64,000 nucleotides of DNA from Bacillus piscicola. GTDB taxonomy: Bacteria > Bacillota > Bacilli > Bacillales > Marinococcaceae. The notes under the pieces were generated by a model. It was not told the DNA's origin and made no database searches. It saw nothing but the letters and a program-made list of their open reading frames with translations. The stretch is from NCBI RefSeq assembly GCF_022458745.1, contig NZ_JAJJJF010000001.1, positions 1 to 64,000 on the forward strand, read 5' to 3'. How positions within the stretch are numbered: position 1 is the stretch's first letter; each line of letters begins with the position of its first letter. Shown here in pieces: positions 51,586 through 61,007 of the stretch. Made by a program: the position numbers and the translations under genes.

Positions 51586-53565
51586 GTGAGTACTATCACT
51601 GACGAAGAAAAGAAACAAAACAATGAAAATAGCGAGGAAGATAGAGTAGCTCTCCATTTCTCGCAATTTCGCGAATATGTAGGTCCGATGGTTCAAATAG
51701 TTACGATTGTCGCTGTCTTATGGTCGTTGTTTCAACTTTATATAACAGGGTTTAGTTCTCTCGAAGCCGTGAAACATCGTGTTTGGTATTTTGGATTTAT
51801 GGCAGTGTTGATTTTCTTACTGTTCCCGGCTGTGAAGAGTAAGAAAGGAAAACAAAGAAAAGTTCCAACAGCTTGGGACTTTGTTTGTATCATCGCGACG
51901 GTTTCCTCTGTTATATATTTTTTGTTTATGTATGACGCCTATTTAGAACGTGGTGGTATGCATATTCTACCGGACTATTGGTTTGGAGCAATAGGGATTC
52001 TAATGACTTTTGAAGCATCAAGAAGAGCAGCAGGTTTACCGATGACTGTCTTGGCCGCTACTTTTCTGCTTTATAATTTATTTGGTCAGTATATTCCGGG
52101 ATCTCTGGGTCATGTAGGATTCGACCTGAAACGAATTATTGACGTCATGTGGTGGGGAGCAGAAGGTGTTTTCGGGGTTGTTGCCGGCGTAGCCGCTACC
52201 TATATTTCGATGTTCATCTTATTCGGGGCTTTTCTAAGACGAAGCGGATTTATAAAGTTTATTAACAACCTAGCACTCACCATCTCCGGTAAATCAGCAG
52301 GGGGACCGGCAAAAGTTGCTGTAATCGGCAGTGGAATGATGGGAATGATAAATGGAAGTGGTATTGCCAACGCCTCAACCGTAGGAACCTTCACCATTCC
52401 AATGATGAAAAGAACAGGTTACAAGTCTCACTTTGCCGCAGCTGTCGAGGCAGTGGCAGGAACAGGAGGCGTGCTTGCTCCCCCAGTTATGGGTGCTGCT
52501 AGTTTTGTCATGGCAACTTTCTTAGGGGTGGAGTATCGGATTATCATTTTGGCTGCAATCATTCCTGCTATTCTTTACTTTACGATGTGTTTTACGTCCG
52601 TTCATTTTGAAGCAAAAAAGCTAGGATTAAAAGGTTTATCAGCAGAAGAAATCCCGAAATTGAAAGACGTTATGAAAGATGGAGGTCATTTGCTACTGCC
52701 TGTTGTGGTATTAGTCTATATGCTTGTAACCGGAGTCACACCTATCTATGCTGCATTAGGAGCTATCGTGACAACAGTTATCGCAAGCTGGATCCGTAAA
52801 GAAACGCGGATGGGGCTAAAAGATATTATAGGTGCACTAGAAGAGGGTGCTAGGAATGTATTAATCATCAGCGCTGCTTGCATGGTTGTCGGGATAGTGG
52901 TAGGTACGATTTCCTTAACGAGCATAGGGTTAGTAGTGGGCAACAGTATTCTAAGTTTGGCTGGTAGTTCGATTCTTTTGGCAGCTATATTAACCATGCT
53001 GCTTACCATTTTGTTAGGTACCGGAGTGCCGGTTACGGCTTCTTATATCATCGCCGCTACCATTTCTGTCCCCATTTTAGCTGAAATGGGCGTTCCTCCT
53101 CTCGTCAGTCATATGTTTGCTTTTTTCTATGCCGCACTTTCGGAGATCACCCCTCCGATTGCCCTGGCAGCGCTTGTTACGTCAGGAATCGCAGGGGCGA
53201 ACTTTACCAGAGTTTGTATAACAGCCGTGCGTCTTGGACTGATAGGGTTTATTATTCCTTACTTTTTTCTCTATAACCCTGTATTACTCTTCATAGAGGG
53301 AAGCGTGGTAAGCAGCTCTATTGCTATTATCACCGGAATAATTGGGGTTATTGCTTTGGCCGGGGCCATGTCTAATTGGTTTTTAACCAAGCCTAACTTC
53401 GTACAACGAGTATTATTGGGAGCAGCTGGTTTTGGTTTAATTTTACCAAGTTACGTTGTTAGTTTACTTTCGTTGATTGTTGTAACAGCTATCTTCCTTT
53501 GGCAAAAGAAAAGCATAAAAAAGAACCAATTAAGAAACCCAGATGAAACATCTATTTCTGTATAA
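51586..53565 (+). CDS. TRAP transporter fused permease (DctQM, TAXI type)
   Basis: 659 residues, GTG start after GAGGGAA. The small (DctQ) and large (DctM) subunits are fused: about four helices at residues 25-150, then a long hydrophobic region of at least twelve helices. DctM hallmarks include NGSGIANASTVGTFTIPMMK and GTGGVLAPPVMGAASFVMA. The permease imports carboxylates or similar acids using the sodium gradient. The TAXI receptor gene follows after 19 bp. Substrate unknown; the neighbouring IclR and cupin suggest an aromatic or hydroxy acid. Confidence 0.93.
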   Translation: MSTITDEEKKQNNENSEEDRVALHFSQFREYVGPMVQIVTIVAVLWSLFQLYITGFSSLEAVKHRVWYFGFMAVLIFLLFPAVKSKKGKQRKVPTAWDFVCIIATVSSVIYFLFMYDAYLERGGMHILPDYWFGAIGILMTFEASRRAAGLPMTVLAATFLLYNLFGQYIPGSLGHVGFDLKRIIDVMWWGAEGVFGVVAGVAATYISMFILFGAFLRRSGFIKFINNLALTISGKSAGGPAKVAVIGSGMMGMINGSGIANASTVGTFTIPMMKRTGYKSHFAAAVEAVAGTGGVLAPPVMGAASFVMATFLGVEYRIIILAAIIPAILYFTMCFTSVHFEAKKLGLKGLSAEEIPKLKDVMKDGGHLLLPVVVLVYMLVTGVTPIYAALGAIVTTVIASWIRKETRMGLKDIIGALEEGARNVLIISAACMVVGIVVGTISLTSIGLVVGNSILSLAGSSILLAAILTMLLTILLGTGVPVTASYIIAATISVPILAEMGVPPLVSHMFAFFYAALSEITPPIALAALVTSGIAGANFTRVCITAVRLGLIGFIIPYFFLYNPVLLFIEGSVVSSSIAIITGIIGVIALAGAMSNWFLTKPNFVQRVLLGAAGFGLILPSYVVSLLSLIVVTAIFLWQKKSIKKNQLRNPDETSISV

Positions 53566-53584
53566 AAATTTTTTAGGAGGGGTT

Positions 53585-54589
53585 ATGTTGAAACAGAAGA
53601 CTCTTGTTTTTATGTTACTGGCAGGATTGTTAGTAGCTGTTGCTGGCTGTAGTGAGGATAGTTCAACATCGGCAAACGGGGACGAAGGATCATCTGATGT
53701 ATTAAATATTGAATTGAGTACCGCCACAACTACTGGAAACTTTTATCCTATGGGAGCTGCACTGGCTAACATTTGGAATGATGAAGTGGATGGCGTGAAA
53801 GTAGCTTCCCAATCATCAGACGGAAGTGTACAAAATCTTAATTTAATGCAAGAAGGCAGTATTAAGATGGGGCTGTCCACTCTCGGCGTCTTATACAACG
53901 CTTACAATGGAACAGACCAGTTCGAAGGGCGAGAGTTTAAAGATGTGAGAGTGGTCTCTACCCTTTTCTCTGATGCCGGCCAAGTAGTTGTTAAAAAAGA
54001 CAGCGGTGTCGAATCAGTTGAAGATTTAGTTGGAAAATCGTTTGTGCCCGGCGCACCGGGTAGTGGAGCTAAAGACCTTACAGAAGTAATTTTCGAGGCT
54101 TATGACATGACAATTGACGATACAAAGGCACAATTTGTAGGGTATTCACAGGCCACGGACTTAATGAGAGATGGAAAAGCAATCGGTGCTCAAGTAATGT
54201 CCGCCCTTCCCACTTCCGCCGTTATTGAAATGTTATCTACAACGGACAGTGAGATTATAAGCCTAACAGATGAAGCTATAGAAAAGTTAACCGAGGAACA
54301 CTCATGGTTGGTTGAATACACCATATCGTCCGATGTATATGATGAACTAGACAAAGACATCCAAACGGTTGCCCAGCCAAGTGTACTAATTGCATCAAAA
54401 GACATGCCGGAGGACGTTATTTACGAGCTGACAAAAGCAATGTGGGAAAACTTAGAACCACTGCACAATACAATCGCAGCCTCAAAGACCATGGAACTAG
54501 AGAACGCTACCAAAAGAATAGCGGATATCCCTCTACACCCAGGGGCAGAGAAATACTATAAAGAAAAAGGAGTACTGCAGGAACAATAA
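53585..54589 (+). CDS. TAXI-family TRAP solute-binding lipoprotein
   Basis: 334 residues; ATG with AGGAGGGG upstream. Lipoprotein signal ending in VAVAGCSEDS. TAXI features follow: LSTATTTGNFYPMGAALANI (residues 40-60), SSDGSVQNLNLMQEG, and PGAPGSGAKDLTEVIFEA. The receptor captures the ligand outside the membrane for the fused permease encoded upstream. No inactivating change is visible. Confidence 0.93.
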   Translation: MLKQKTLVFMLLAGLLVAVAGCSEDSSTSANGDEGSSDVLNIELSTATTTGNFYPMGAALANIWNDEVDGVKVASQSSDGSVQNLNLMQEGSIKMGLSTLGVLYNAYNGTDQFEGREFKDVRVVSTLFSDAGQVVVKKDSGVESVEDLVGKSFVPGAPGSGAKDLTEVIFEAYDMTIDDTKAQFVGYSQATDLMRDGKAIGAQVMSALPTSAVIEMLSTTDSEIISLTDEAIEKLTEEHSWLVEYTISSDVYDELDKDIQTVAQPSVLIASKDMPEDVIYELTKAMWENLEPLHNTIAASKTMELENATKRIADIPLHPGAEKYYKEKGVLQEQ

Positions 54590-54708
54590 TTTTTAAAGAG
54601 CACGCACACGTCGCATGGGTATTTTTTCAGTAATGTGAATATTCATGAAACTAGAATTGTAAGGACGATCCTTGGTTTAACCCATACGAACAGGATTCAT
54701 CTATTTAT

Positions 54709-54763
54709 AAATAACCTATCCTAGCGTATCTTTCCGATTACACGCAGGATAGGTTATTTTCTT
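54709..54763. repeat. AACCTATCC hairpin, copy 2
   Basis: AATAACCTATCCT (54710-54722) pairs with AGGATAGGTTATT (54746-54758), followed by TTCTTT. The interior GCGTATCTTTCCGATTACACGC corresponds to the reverse complement of the copy at 10900. Probably the TRAP operon terminator. Bases 54764-55062 otherwise hold no gene. Confidence 0.7.
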
Positions 54764-55075
54764 TAGAGGGTAATACATACTTCGAATGTAACCACTATGA
54801 CCACCCTCTATCTGTAGGGGAGTGGCCTATGCCTATCCTGCGTTTGACTGCTTCATTTATTATGGCACAGTTTTATAGATAAAAGGAAAAACGATAAATG
54901 AAAGATCATGATCTAAGAAAGTCGACAGGAGGTCATTTGGTATCAAAAAGTTTTCAATTCCATCAAGCGGAAACTGACGTTTAGTCTGGCAGTTACATTG
55001 GTTTAGTGTGGAGTGATGTTACGAATTATTTTACTTAAAATAAAGGTATAAGAACAACGGCGAAAAGGAGTTGAT

Positions 55076-55327
55076 ATGATGCCAAATAGTAAGCCTGTTT
55101 CTGACTTAAGGAATTACAATGAAGTATTAAAGGATATCACAGTTGGAGAACCTGTTTTCTTAACAAAAAACGGTCGAGGAAGGTTTGCCATTGTAGATAT
55201 TGAAGAGTATGAAAGAAATCAAGCTACGATTAAACTTCTTTCTAAACTTATGGAAGCAGAGAAAGCGATAAAGACCGAAGATGAATGGCTTTCTGAAGAG
55301 GAAATTAAGAAAGATCTGGGAGTTTAA
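55076..55327 (+). CDS. Phd/YefM-type antitoxin, apparently orphan
   Basis: 83 residues; AAAAGGAG five bases before the ATG. The N-terminal half is the Phd/YefM fold: KPVSDLRNYNEVLKDI, then EPVFLTKNGRGRFAIVDI and EYERNQ. These antitoxins repress their operon and neutralise RelE/ParE, YoeB or Doc toxins. No such toxin follows: the next gene (55410) is longer and lacks RelE or Fic motifs. It may use an unrelated partner or be a remnant. Promoter: AT-rich upstream, not convincing. Confidence 0.85.
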   Translation: MMPNSKPVSDLRNYNEVLKDITVGEPVFLTKNGRGRFAIVDIEEYERNQATIKLLSKLMEAEKAIKTEDEWLSEEEIKKDLGV

Positions 55328-55409
55328 TTTTCATGCTTCAACTGCGAATTAATACTAGAATGTCACATTGGTAACACCAAATACCTGTAATCAGAAGGGG
55401 AATTCAAAA

Positions 55410-55868
55410 ATGAGTGAAGCCATAAAACTAACACCAGTGGATATACAAAATATTAAAACAGACATAGACGAAGCGACCAAATTAGTGAAACATTATGCTA
55501 TCCAGTACGAAGGACAAAAACACTACAACCAACTCGGCGCAAGTTGTGTTATGTCAGCAACTAATGCAGTCGATACAATTATTGGCTCAGCTCAATACCT
55601 GGATGGAACGTTTCTAATGCCGGATGAAATTCATGTGGAGCGTTTAGTTGACTGGTTTATAAAGAATAGAGACTTTGAGTGTAATACAGCTATTCTTACG
55701 TTTTATTTTGCAAACTATATAAAGCGAAAGGTTAATACGTTATACCGCTCTATCAATAAAGATGAATTTGCCACATCACTTACTATTTTGGGAAACAACG
55801 AAGCGAATAAAGAATTTAAAAAGCAGTGGCGAAAGCGGAAGAATCAGGGTGTGAAAATAATCAGATAG
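55410..55868 (+). CDS. Hypothetical protein next to an orphan antitoxin
   Basis: 152 residues from the ATG at 55410, nine bases after GAAGGGG. Helical by eye (VDIQNIKTDIDEATKLVKHY, then NAVDTIIGSAQYLDG). No catalytic motif, signal or membrane segment recognised. It lies 82 bp after the Phd/YefM gene, far enough that its own ribosome site is used. It could be a novel toxin or an unrelated accessory protein. Bases 55869-56088 hold no supported gene. Confidence 0.5.
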   Translation: MSEAIKLTPVDIQNIKTDIDEATKLVKHYAIQYEGQKHYNQLGASCVMSATNAVDTIIGSAQYLDGTFLMPDEIHVERLVDWFIKNRDFECNTAILTFYFANYIKRKVNTLYRSINKDEFATSLTILGNNEANKEFKKQWRKRKNQGVKIIR

Positions 55869-56088
55869 TATCGCGAATTGTTTGTTAATGGTTGTAATGG
55901 AGGGAGGTGTATAAAATGACTGACTTTACTCCCTAAAGGACCGATCTACTATAGCTTCCACAGTACACACTTCATAAGATTTGTGAGCGGATGTGAGTGG
56001 TGCATTGGCTTTTTTCATCCTCTTAATTATTTTCGATTAGGGTTGATTAGCTGCACCAAGGATGTCTTCTGCCAACTGCGGCATAATC

Positions 56089-56135
56089 GATAACCTATCT
56101 TTGCGAGCTCACAGAGTGCCGAGGAATAGGTAATA
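56089..56135. repeat. AACCTATC hairpin, copy 3 (degenerate)
   Basis: ATAACCTATCT pairs imperfectly with AATAGGTAAT across GCGAGCTCACAGAGTGCC. It is the most decayed of the four hairpins in the window. Confidence 0.5.
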
Positions 56136-56247
56136 TTCCATGTAGACGGAGGAATCAGGGGGAAACAATAGCAATTATCTTGTAAAACGGTGGCGGGTAG
56201 ATTTCTGTTGATACTCAACTAACTGGGAGTAATGTATCCGGAAATCA

Positions 56248-56470
56248 TGTCTTATGAAGATTTCATAAGACCAATATTAGCTAGAAAAGTAGATGAAGAG
56301 GTCTCATGAGCATGCCATAAGACCAAAAACGAGGTGGATAGTAGTAAACTTGGTCTCATGAAGGCGCTATAAGACCAAAAGCCAGAGATTTGCACGTATA
56401 TCTGGTCTTATGAAGCGCTCATAAGATCAGAAACCATCCATTTATTCGCAATCCAGTCTCATGAAAGACG
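56248..56470. repeat. 52-bp hairpin array 6 (4 units plus a fragment)
   Basis: Units at 56248, 56300, 56352 and 56404 (52 bp apart), then a fragment near 56455. The first stem is GTCTTATGAA with TTCATAAGAC, perfect. The spacer at 56273 is the A' class (ATTAGCTAGAAAAG) seen in array 1. Confidence 0.9.
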
Positions 56471-56713
56471 AAAACGGCACAGATTAAGGAGTGCCTCCAT
56501 ACTTTGCTATTCTTTTTTTTCGTTACGATCAACGCAGCGGCCGTCTTCCTGATCGCCAGAAATAGCACGACGGTGCAAGCGGTTACCACGAAGATGTTGA
56601 TCCTCTAAAATGGATGTTATCACTGCTGTCAAAGGTCCCGTCATGATATAATCGATGTAGGTAAAGAACGCGATTGCACCCGGCATTGAATTATATTAAG
56701 GTGGTAGTTAATC

Positions 56714-57310
56714 TTGGTAATGGAGAATATAAAAGACCAGAAACTGCTTTACCATTTGACTAGATTATCGAATTTAGAATCGATTCTTAAGTATGGTCTG
56801 CTTTCGCGCAAAAGGATTGGTAATAACGATCTTACTTTTAGCGATGTGGCGGATCCTGATATTATTTCCAAACGAACTCTGCTTGGCCTGCAGGATTATG
56901 TTCCGTTTCACTTCCACCCGTACTCTGCATTTGATAAAGCAGTTAAGAGTAAGCATTCCGATGAAGAATTTATTTATATTTGCATCAAAAGAGAACTTGC
57001 GAGAAAAAATGACTTTAAAATACTTCCGAAACATCCGCTAGCAGATGAAAAATATAAACTTTATCATTACGATGAAGGTTTTGAAGCTATTGACTGGGAT
57101 GTGATGCATACCCCAGGGAATGAAACTGAGCACAAGAAACACGTCAAAATGGCTGAGTGCTTAACTCATAAACGAATCCACCCAAAGTACTTCCAATGTA
57201 TATATGTAAAGAGTGAGGAAACCAGGAAATGGGTTCAACAGAAACTTAAGGAGCATGGTGTTACTAAGAAACCTCCGTTTGTGGACATTGGAAAATGGTT
57301 TGATATTTAA
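56714..57310 (+). CDS. darT: DarT-family ssDNA ADP-ribosyltransferase toxin
   Basis: 198 residues. TTG at 56714 lies eight bases after AAGGTGG; ATG at 56720 is possible. DarT signatures: LLYHLTRLSNLESILKYG (NAD-binding His-containing start), VPFHFHPYSAF, and the catalytic Glu in KMAECLTHKRIHPKYF (about residue 146). DarT attaches ADP-ribose to thymidine or guanosine in single-stranded DNA, blocking replication and defending against phages. The macrodomain antitoxin follows after 16 bp. All key residues seem intact. Confidence 0.9.
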   Translation: MVMENIKDQKLLYHLTRLSNLESILKYGLLSRKRIGNNDLTFSDVADPDIISKRTLLGLQDYVPFHFHPYSAFDKAVKSKHSDEEFIYICIKRELARKNDFKILPKHPLADEKYKLYHYDEGFEAIDWDVMHTPGNETEHKKHVKMAECLTHKRIHPKYFQCIYVKSEETRKWVQQKLKEHGVTKKPPFVDIGKWFDI

Positions 57311-57326
57311 TATGTGAGGTGACGGT

Positions 57327-58367
57327 ATGATTAGGTACACCACAGGTGATTTGTTCCAATCTTCTGCAGAGGCTCTTGTGAATACGGTGAACTGTGAAGG
57401 ATACATGGGAAAAGGGATCGCCTATCAGTTCAAATTAAAATTCCCCGAAAACAATAAAGATTATATCAAGGCCGTAAAATCAGGTGAACTCCGCATCGGA
57501 ACTCTTCATTATTTTAAAGAAAACGGCAAAATTATCATAAACTTTCCTACAAAAAATAAGTGGCGTGCGAAATCAAAGATGGAGTATGTTGAAAAGGGAT
57601 TAAACGCGCTTATTCAATTGGTTAATGAAATGAAGATTACCTCGATTGCGATCCCACCTTTAGGGAGTGGCAATGGGGGTCTTGTCTGGCACGATGTAAA
57701 GAAACTCATGGAAGAAAAACTTGCTGCAATAGACGATAAAGTGACGATTTACATTTATGAGCCATCCCAAAACTATAAAGCCCAGCCGAAAGAAGAGCCA
57801 AAGCTGAGTTTATCTGCACTTGTGCTAATGGACATTAAACATCATTTGCAGAAGTTTAATAAGTTGCGCTTACAGAAAACCGCTTTTTACATGGATGTTT
57901 TATCTGGAGAACCATATTTCAATTTTAAAAAACACAAGTATGGTCCCTATGACAATGCGATTCCTATTATCAGTCGAGATATAAAAGCCTTCCAGGATTA
58001 CCATGGCGTGAAGAAAACGGATGATGCTTATCAGATATTATACAACAAATTGGTCAGTGATCATGTGGAATCGAAACTGGGAACGTTGCGGCCATTTATT
58101 AGGGGAGCAGCTGCGTTAGTCAATAAATTAACAAGTGATCATGAACTGGAATGTGTCGCCACGATCACGTACCTTCTAAAAGATAATCAAGAACTAAGCG
58201 AGGACGAAATTGTTGCAGTGTTTAAAGCATGGTCTAATGATAAAGCGGAGCGATTCTCTGAAGCAGAAATCAGAAAAGGGATCGAGACACTTTACGGAGC
58301 TGAAATTATTGAAAAGACGCTGGTCGGATACACCCTCAGTCAGTTGCATACATTGCATCATAGCTAA
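57327..58367 (+). CDS. darG: DarG-family macrodomain antitoxin
   Basis: 346 residues; ATG after GAGGTGA. Residues 1-150 form a macrodomain: YTTGDLFQSSAEALVNTVNC, GYMGKGIAYQF and PPLGSGNGGLVW, the ADP-ribose-binding loops. It removes ADP-ribose from DNA. The C-terminal region (170-346) is helical (LRLQKTAFYMDVLSGEPYF), the part known to bind and inhibit DarT directly in this family. Directly coupled to darT and followed by a terminator, giving a compact two-gene defence unit. Confidence 0.92.
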   Translation: MIRYTTGDLFQSSAEALVNTVNCEGYMGKGIAYQFKLKFPENNKDYIKAVKSGELRIGTLHYFKENGKIIINFPTKNKWRAKSKMEYVEKGLNALIQLVNEMKITSIAIPPLGSGNGGLVWHDVKKLMEEKLAAIDDKVTIYIYEPSQNYKAQPKEEPKLSLSALVLMDIKHHLQKFNKLRLQKTAFYMDVLSGEPYFNFKKHKYGPYDNAIPIISRDIKAFQDYHGVKKTDDAYQILYNKLVSDHVESKLGTLRPFIRGAAALVNKLTSDHELECVATITYLLKDNQELSEDEIVAVFKAWSNDKAERFSEAEIRKGIETLYGAEIIEKTLVGYTLSQLHTLHHS

Positions 58368-58381
58368 CTTCATGTCTGTGA

Positions 58382-58410
58382 AGCGCCTCTATTTCAGGAG
58401 GTGCTTTTTT
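58382..58410 (+). terminator. Rho-independent terminator after darG
   Basis: AGCGCCTC and GGAGGTGCT arms around TATTTCA with a T-run. Confidence 0.85.
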
Positions 58411-58449
58411 GTTACATAGGCTGCTGCAGTCCTTTCTGGAGATGGTTCA

Positions 58450-59039
58450 TTGACGAGCGCGGAACTTGGTAATAGAAAATTCACAGAGTTTTTAAGAGAA
58501 AATGGTGCGGAGATTAACTTTAATAGGAACCAAAAAATAATATTGGTTGCTTCGGATTATGATGAACAAACTTTATCAGCTGTTGCATGGTTAAATAGTA
58601 ATAACGTTGATATTAGTTGTTTCAAGATGATCCCCTATAAGATCAATGGCGAAGTGTTTATAAACATGGAAAAAGTTCTGCCATTACATACATGTAAAGA
58701 TTACTACGTAAATTTTCTGGATAACCCGATAAAAAGTAGTGGACAGAAAAAAGGTATTACACGGAGGTCACTCCCTAAAATTGATGAGATGCTTGAATGG
58801 GGTGTTGTGAAAGCAGGGGACACGGTAGTTGCAAAAGGCCGAGATGAGGAAGGTACGTTGTTGGCTAATGGAAATGTAGAAGTGAACGGCGAAGAAATCT
58901 CCATCAAAAATGGCTAAAGGATCTCTTTGGTTGGTCTAGTATTCAGACTTATGTGTTTGCTGTTCACGAGGAGACTGGAAAGACACTTTCACAGGTACGG
59001 GAGGAGTATATGGAGAAAGAGCAGGAAGCGGGTTTGTAG
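58450..59039 (+). pseudogene. Frameshifted RAMA-domain nuclease-like gene, C-terminal part
   Basis: The first frame (58450-58917) reads NRNQKIILVASDYDEQTLSA, then SNNVDISCFKMIPYKI, the second half of DUF4268/PD-(D/E)XK-type proteins, and a RAMA-like end (MLEWGVVKAGDTVVAKG). It stops at TAA 58915, but the frame starting at 58911 continues WLKDLFGWSSIQTYVFAVHE, then ETGKTLSQVREEYMEKEQ to TAG 59039. One A missing from a run of five (58906-58910) explains the break. The N-terminal nuclease half is also absent. Probably a dead defence gene. Confidence 0.75.
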
Positions 59040-59053
59040 AAAATAGAACTTCC

Positions 59054-59098
59054 ACCCACTAAGCTAGCATTAGTTTTATCGACTACTTGGTGGGTTTA
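59054..59098. terminator. Hairpin downstream of the RAMA remnant
   Basis: ACCCACTAAG pairs with CTTGGTGGGT across a 22-base AT-rich loop, followed by TTAATTTG. Bases 59099-59340 have no gene; TATAAT occurs at 59274 as a possible -10 for codA. Confidence 0.55.
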
Positions 59099-59344
59099 AT
59101 TTGTCTAATTACTTAATTATAAAGAGAGGAAGGGTTTACTTTTTTAAAAAAAGCACGTATGCGGTAAGAAGATGGGTGCATGTGTGGATATGATCCTCTT
59201 CCTTACAGGTGATGACGGAACAGGGATGTCTTATTAGGGTACCCCCGTTCTTTTTTAGAGTACATTCTTGTTATAATAGATAAGGCAATACATATCGTTC
59301 CAATCCCATACGTTTCATTGCTAGGATAAAGGAGTTAGGTACAG

Positions 59345-60598
59345 ATGAAGAAATTTGTGAATGCGACCATATATGGAGATCCGGAATCTCATGAGTTTGT
59401 CGTGGAAGATGGTCAGTTTCAAGCCATTGGGAATGGGCTGCAGGATGCGGATGAGGTGATTGATGTACAAGGTCGGTTGGTGCTGCCGCCTTATGTGGAT
59501 CCTCATTTGCACTTGGATTATATTTTTTCCGGGCTTGGCGAAGGGAATGCCAATGTGTCGGGTACGTTGTTTGAAGGAATCCAGCGCTGGAGTGATAATA
59601 AGAAATCGTTGACGGAAGACATGGTGCGGGAGCGCGCGATCAAAGGGATTCAAAAGGAAGTGAGCAAAGGCGTTCAATTCATTCGGACGCATGTCGATAT
59701 TACGGACCCTCATTTAACGGGGATGAAAGCTCTACTGAAACTGCGTGAGGAATTGAAGGATATCGTTACCTTGCAACTCGTGGCGTTTCCGCAAGAAGGT
59801 TTTTTCCGCTATAAAGGAGCGGAACGTTTGCTGGAACAGGCCCTTGACATGGGGGCGGACGCCGCAGGAGGGATCCCGCACTTTGAAATGTCCTATGAAC
59901 ATGGTGTGGAATCGTTGAGACGGATTGTCAGCCTGGCGATCAAATATAACGTCATGATTGATATTCACTGTGACGAGAACGATGATCCGAATAGTCGCTT
60001 TTTGGAAGTGTTAAACGCGCTTGTGATGGAAGAGGAGTACGGGCCATTCACCACCGCAAGCCACACCTGCAGTTTCGGTTCAGTGGAAAATAGTTATGCG
60101 AATAAAATGTTAGGGTTGTTTAAAGAATCACAGATTAACTTTATTTCGTGTCCGACTGAAAACGCCCATTTGCAGGGGCGCGGCGACAGTTATCCGAAAC
60201 GCCGCGGCTTAACGCGAGTCAAAGAACTGTTGCAGAACGGGAATAACGTAGCCTTTGCCCAAGATTCCATCGCGGATTATTGGTATCCACTGGGAAATGG
60301 AAATATGATGAACATCTTAGACAACGGCATCCATTTGGCGCATTATACCCATATCGATGAGATCAACAAAGCCCTTGATTTGATCACGTTCTACGGGGCG
60401 AACGTGATGAGAGTGAACGACGAATACGGCATCGAACCAGGGAAACCCGCGAACTTTATCGTGTTAGACGCGCAAGACCCGTATGAAGCCATCCGCGAAC
60501 GCGCAGAAGTACTGGCATCCGTGAGAAACGGTGGCTACTTGTTTAAACGCGAACCACGAAAAAACGAGGTCGAAATAGACTTTTTGAAACAATCCTAA
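59345..60598 (+). CDS. codA: Cytosine deaminase (CodA-like amidohydrolase)
   Basis: 417 residues; ATG after AAGGAGTTAGGTACAG. Metal ligands as in CodA: YVDPHLHLDY (HxH), VMIDIHCDENDD, TTASHTCSFGS and the catalytic Asp in FAQDSIADYWYPLGNGN (about residue 312). Substrate-binding VAFPQEGFF is also conserved, supporting cytosine or a related pyrimidine/creatinine-like ring. Reaction: cytosine to uracil and ammonia. No cytosine permease (codB) neighbour is seen. The last residues are followed within 25 bp by hairpin array 7. Confidence 0.88.
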   Translation: MKKFVNATIYGDPESHEFVVEDGQFQAIGNGLQDADEVIDVQGRLVLPPYVDPHLHLDYIFSGLGEGNANVSGTLFEGIQRWSDNKKSLTEDMVRERAIKGIQKEVSKGVQFIRTHVDITDPHLTGMKALLKLREELKDIVTLQLVAFPQEGFFRYKGAERLLEQALDMGADAAGGIPHFEMSYEHGVESLRRIVSLAIKYNVMIDIHCDENDDPNSRFLEVLNALVMEEEYGPFTTASHTCSFGSVENSYANKMLGLFKESQINFISCPTENAHLQGRGDSYPKRRGLTRVKELLQNGNNVAFAQDSIADYWYPLGNGNMMNILDNGIHLAHYTHIDEINKALDLITFYGANVMRVNDEYGIEPGKPANFIVLDAQDPYEAIRERAEVLASVRNGGYLFKREPRKNEVEIDFLKQS

Positions 60599-60619
60599 GC
60601 ATCGCTAACCCCGTTGTCG

Positions 60620-61007
60620 CAGCGCGCGCGTCATGCATAAGACCAATAAAAGCGGGAAGCTGCGCAAAGCAGGTCTCATGGAGCGTGCAAAAGACCAAAT
60701 CGCCGGTAATTTTATCAGGAAACGGTCTTAAAGAGCTGTCAAAAGACCAAATCATCGGTGTTTTTATTAGAAAGTGGTCTTGAGGAGCGCTCAAAAGACC
60801 AAAACGTCGGTGATTTTATCAGAAAGTGGTCTTAAGGAGCGTGCCAAAGACCAAACTGTCGGTGACTTTATCAGAAATTGGTCTTAAGGAGCGCTCAAAA
60901 GACCAAACGGCTGATGATCTTATTAGAAACTGGTCTTATGAAGCCGTCAAAAGACCAATACTAGCTGGAAACCGTGAGGGAGTGGTCTTGAAAACAGATA
61001 GATACCT
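60620..61007. repeat. 52-bp hairpin array 7 (8 units)
   Basis: Units at 60620, 60672, 60724, 60776, 60828, 60880, 60932 and a fragment at 60984, all 52 bp apart. Spacers here are nearly all one class, the C type (CGTCGGTGATTTTATCAGAAA and variants), unlike arrays 1-4 which alternate. The last complete spacer is A type (ACTAGCTGGAAACC). Confidence 0.95.
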
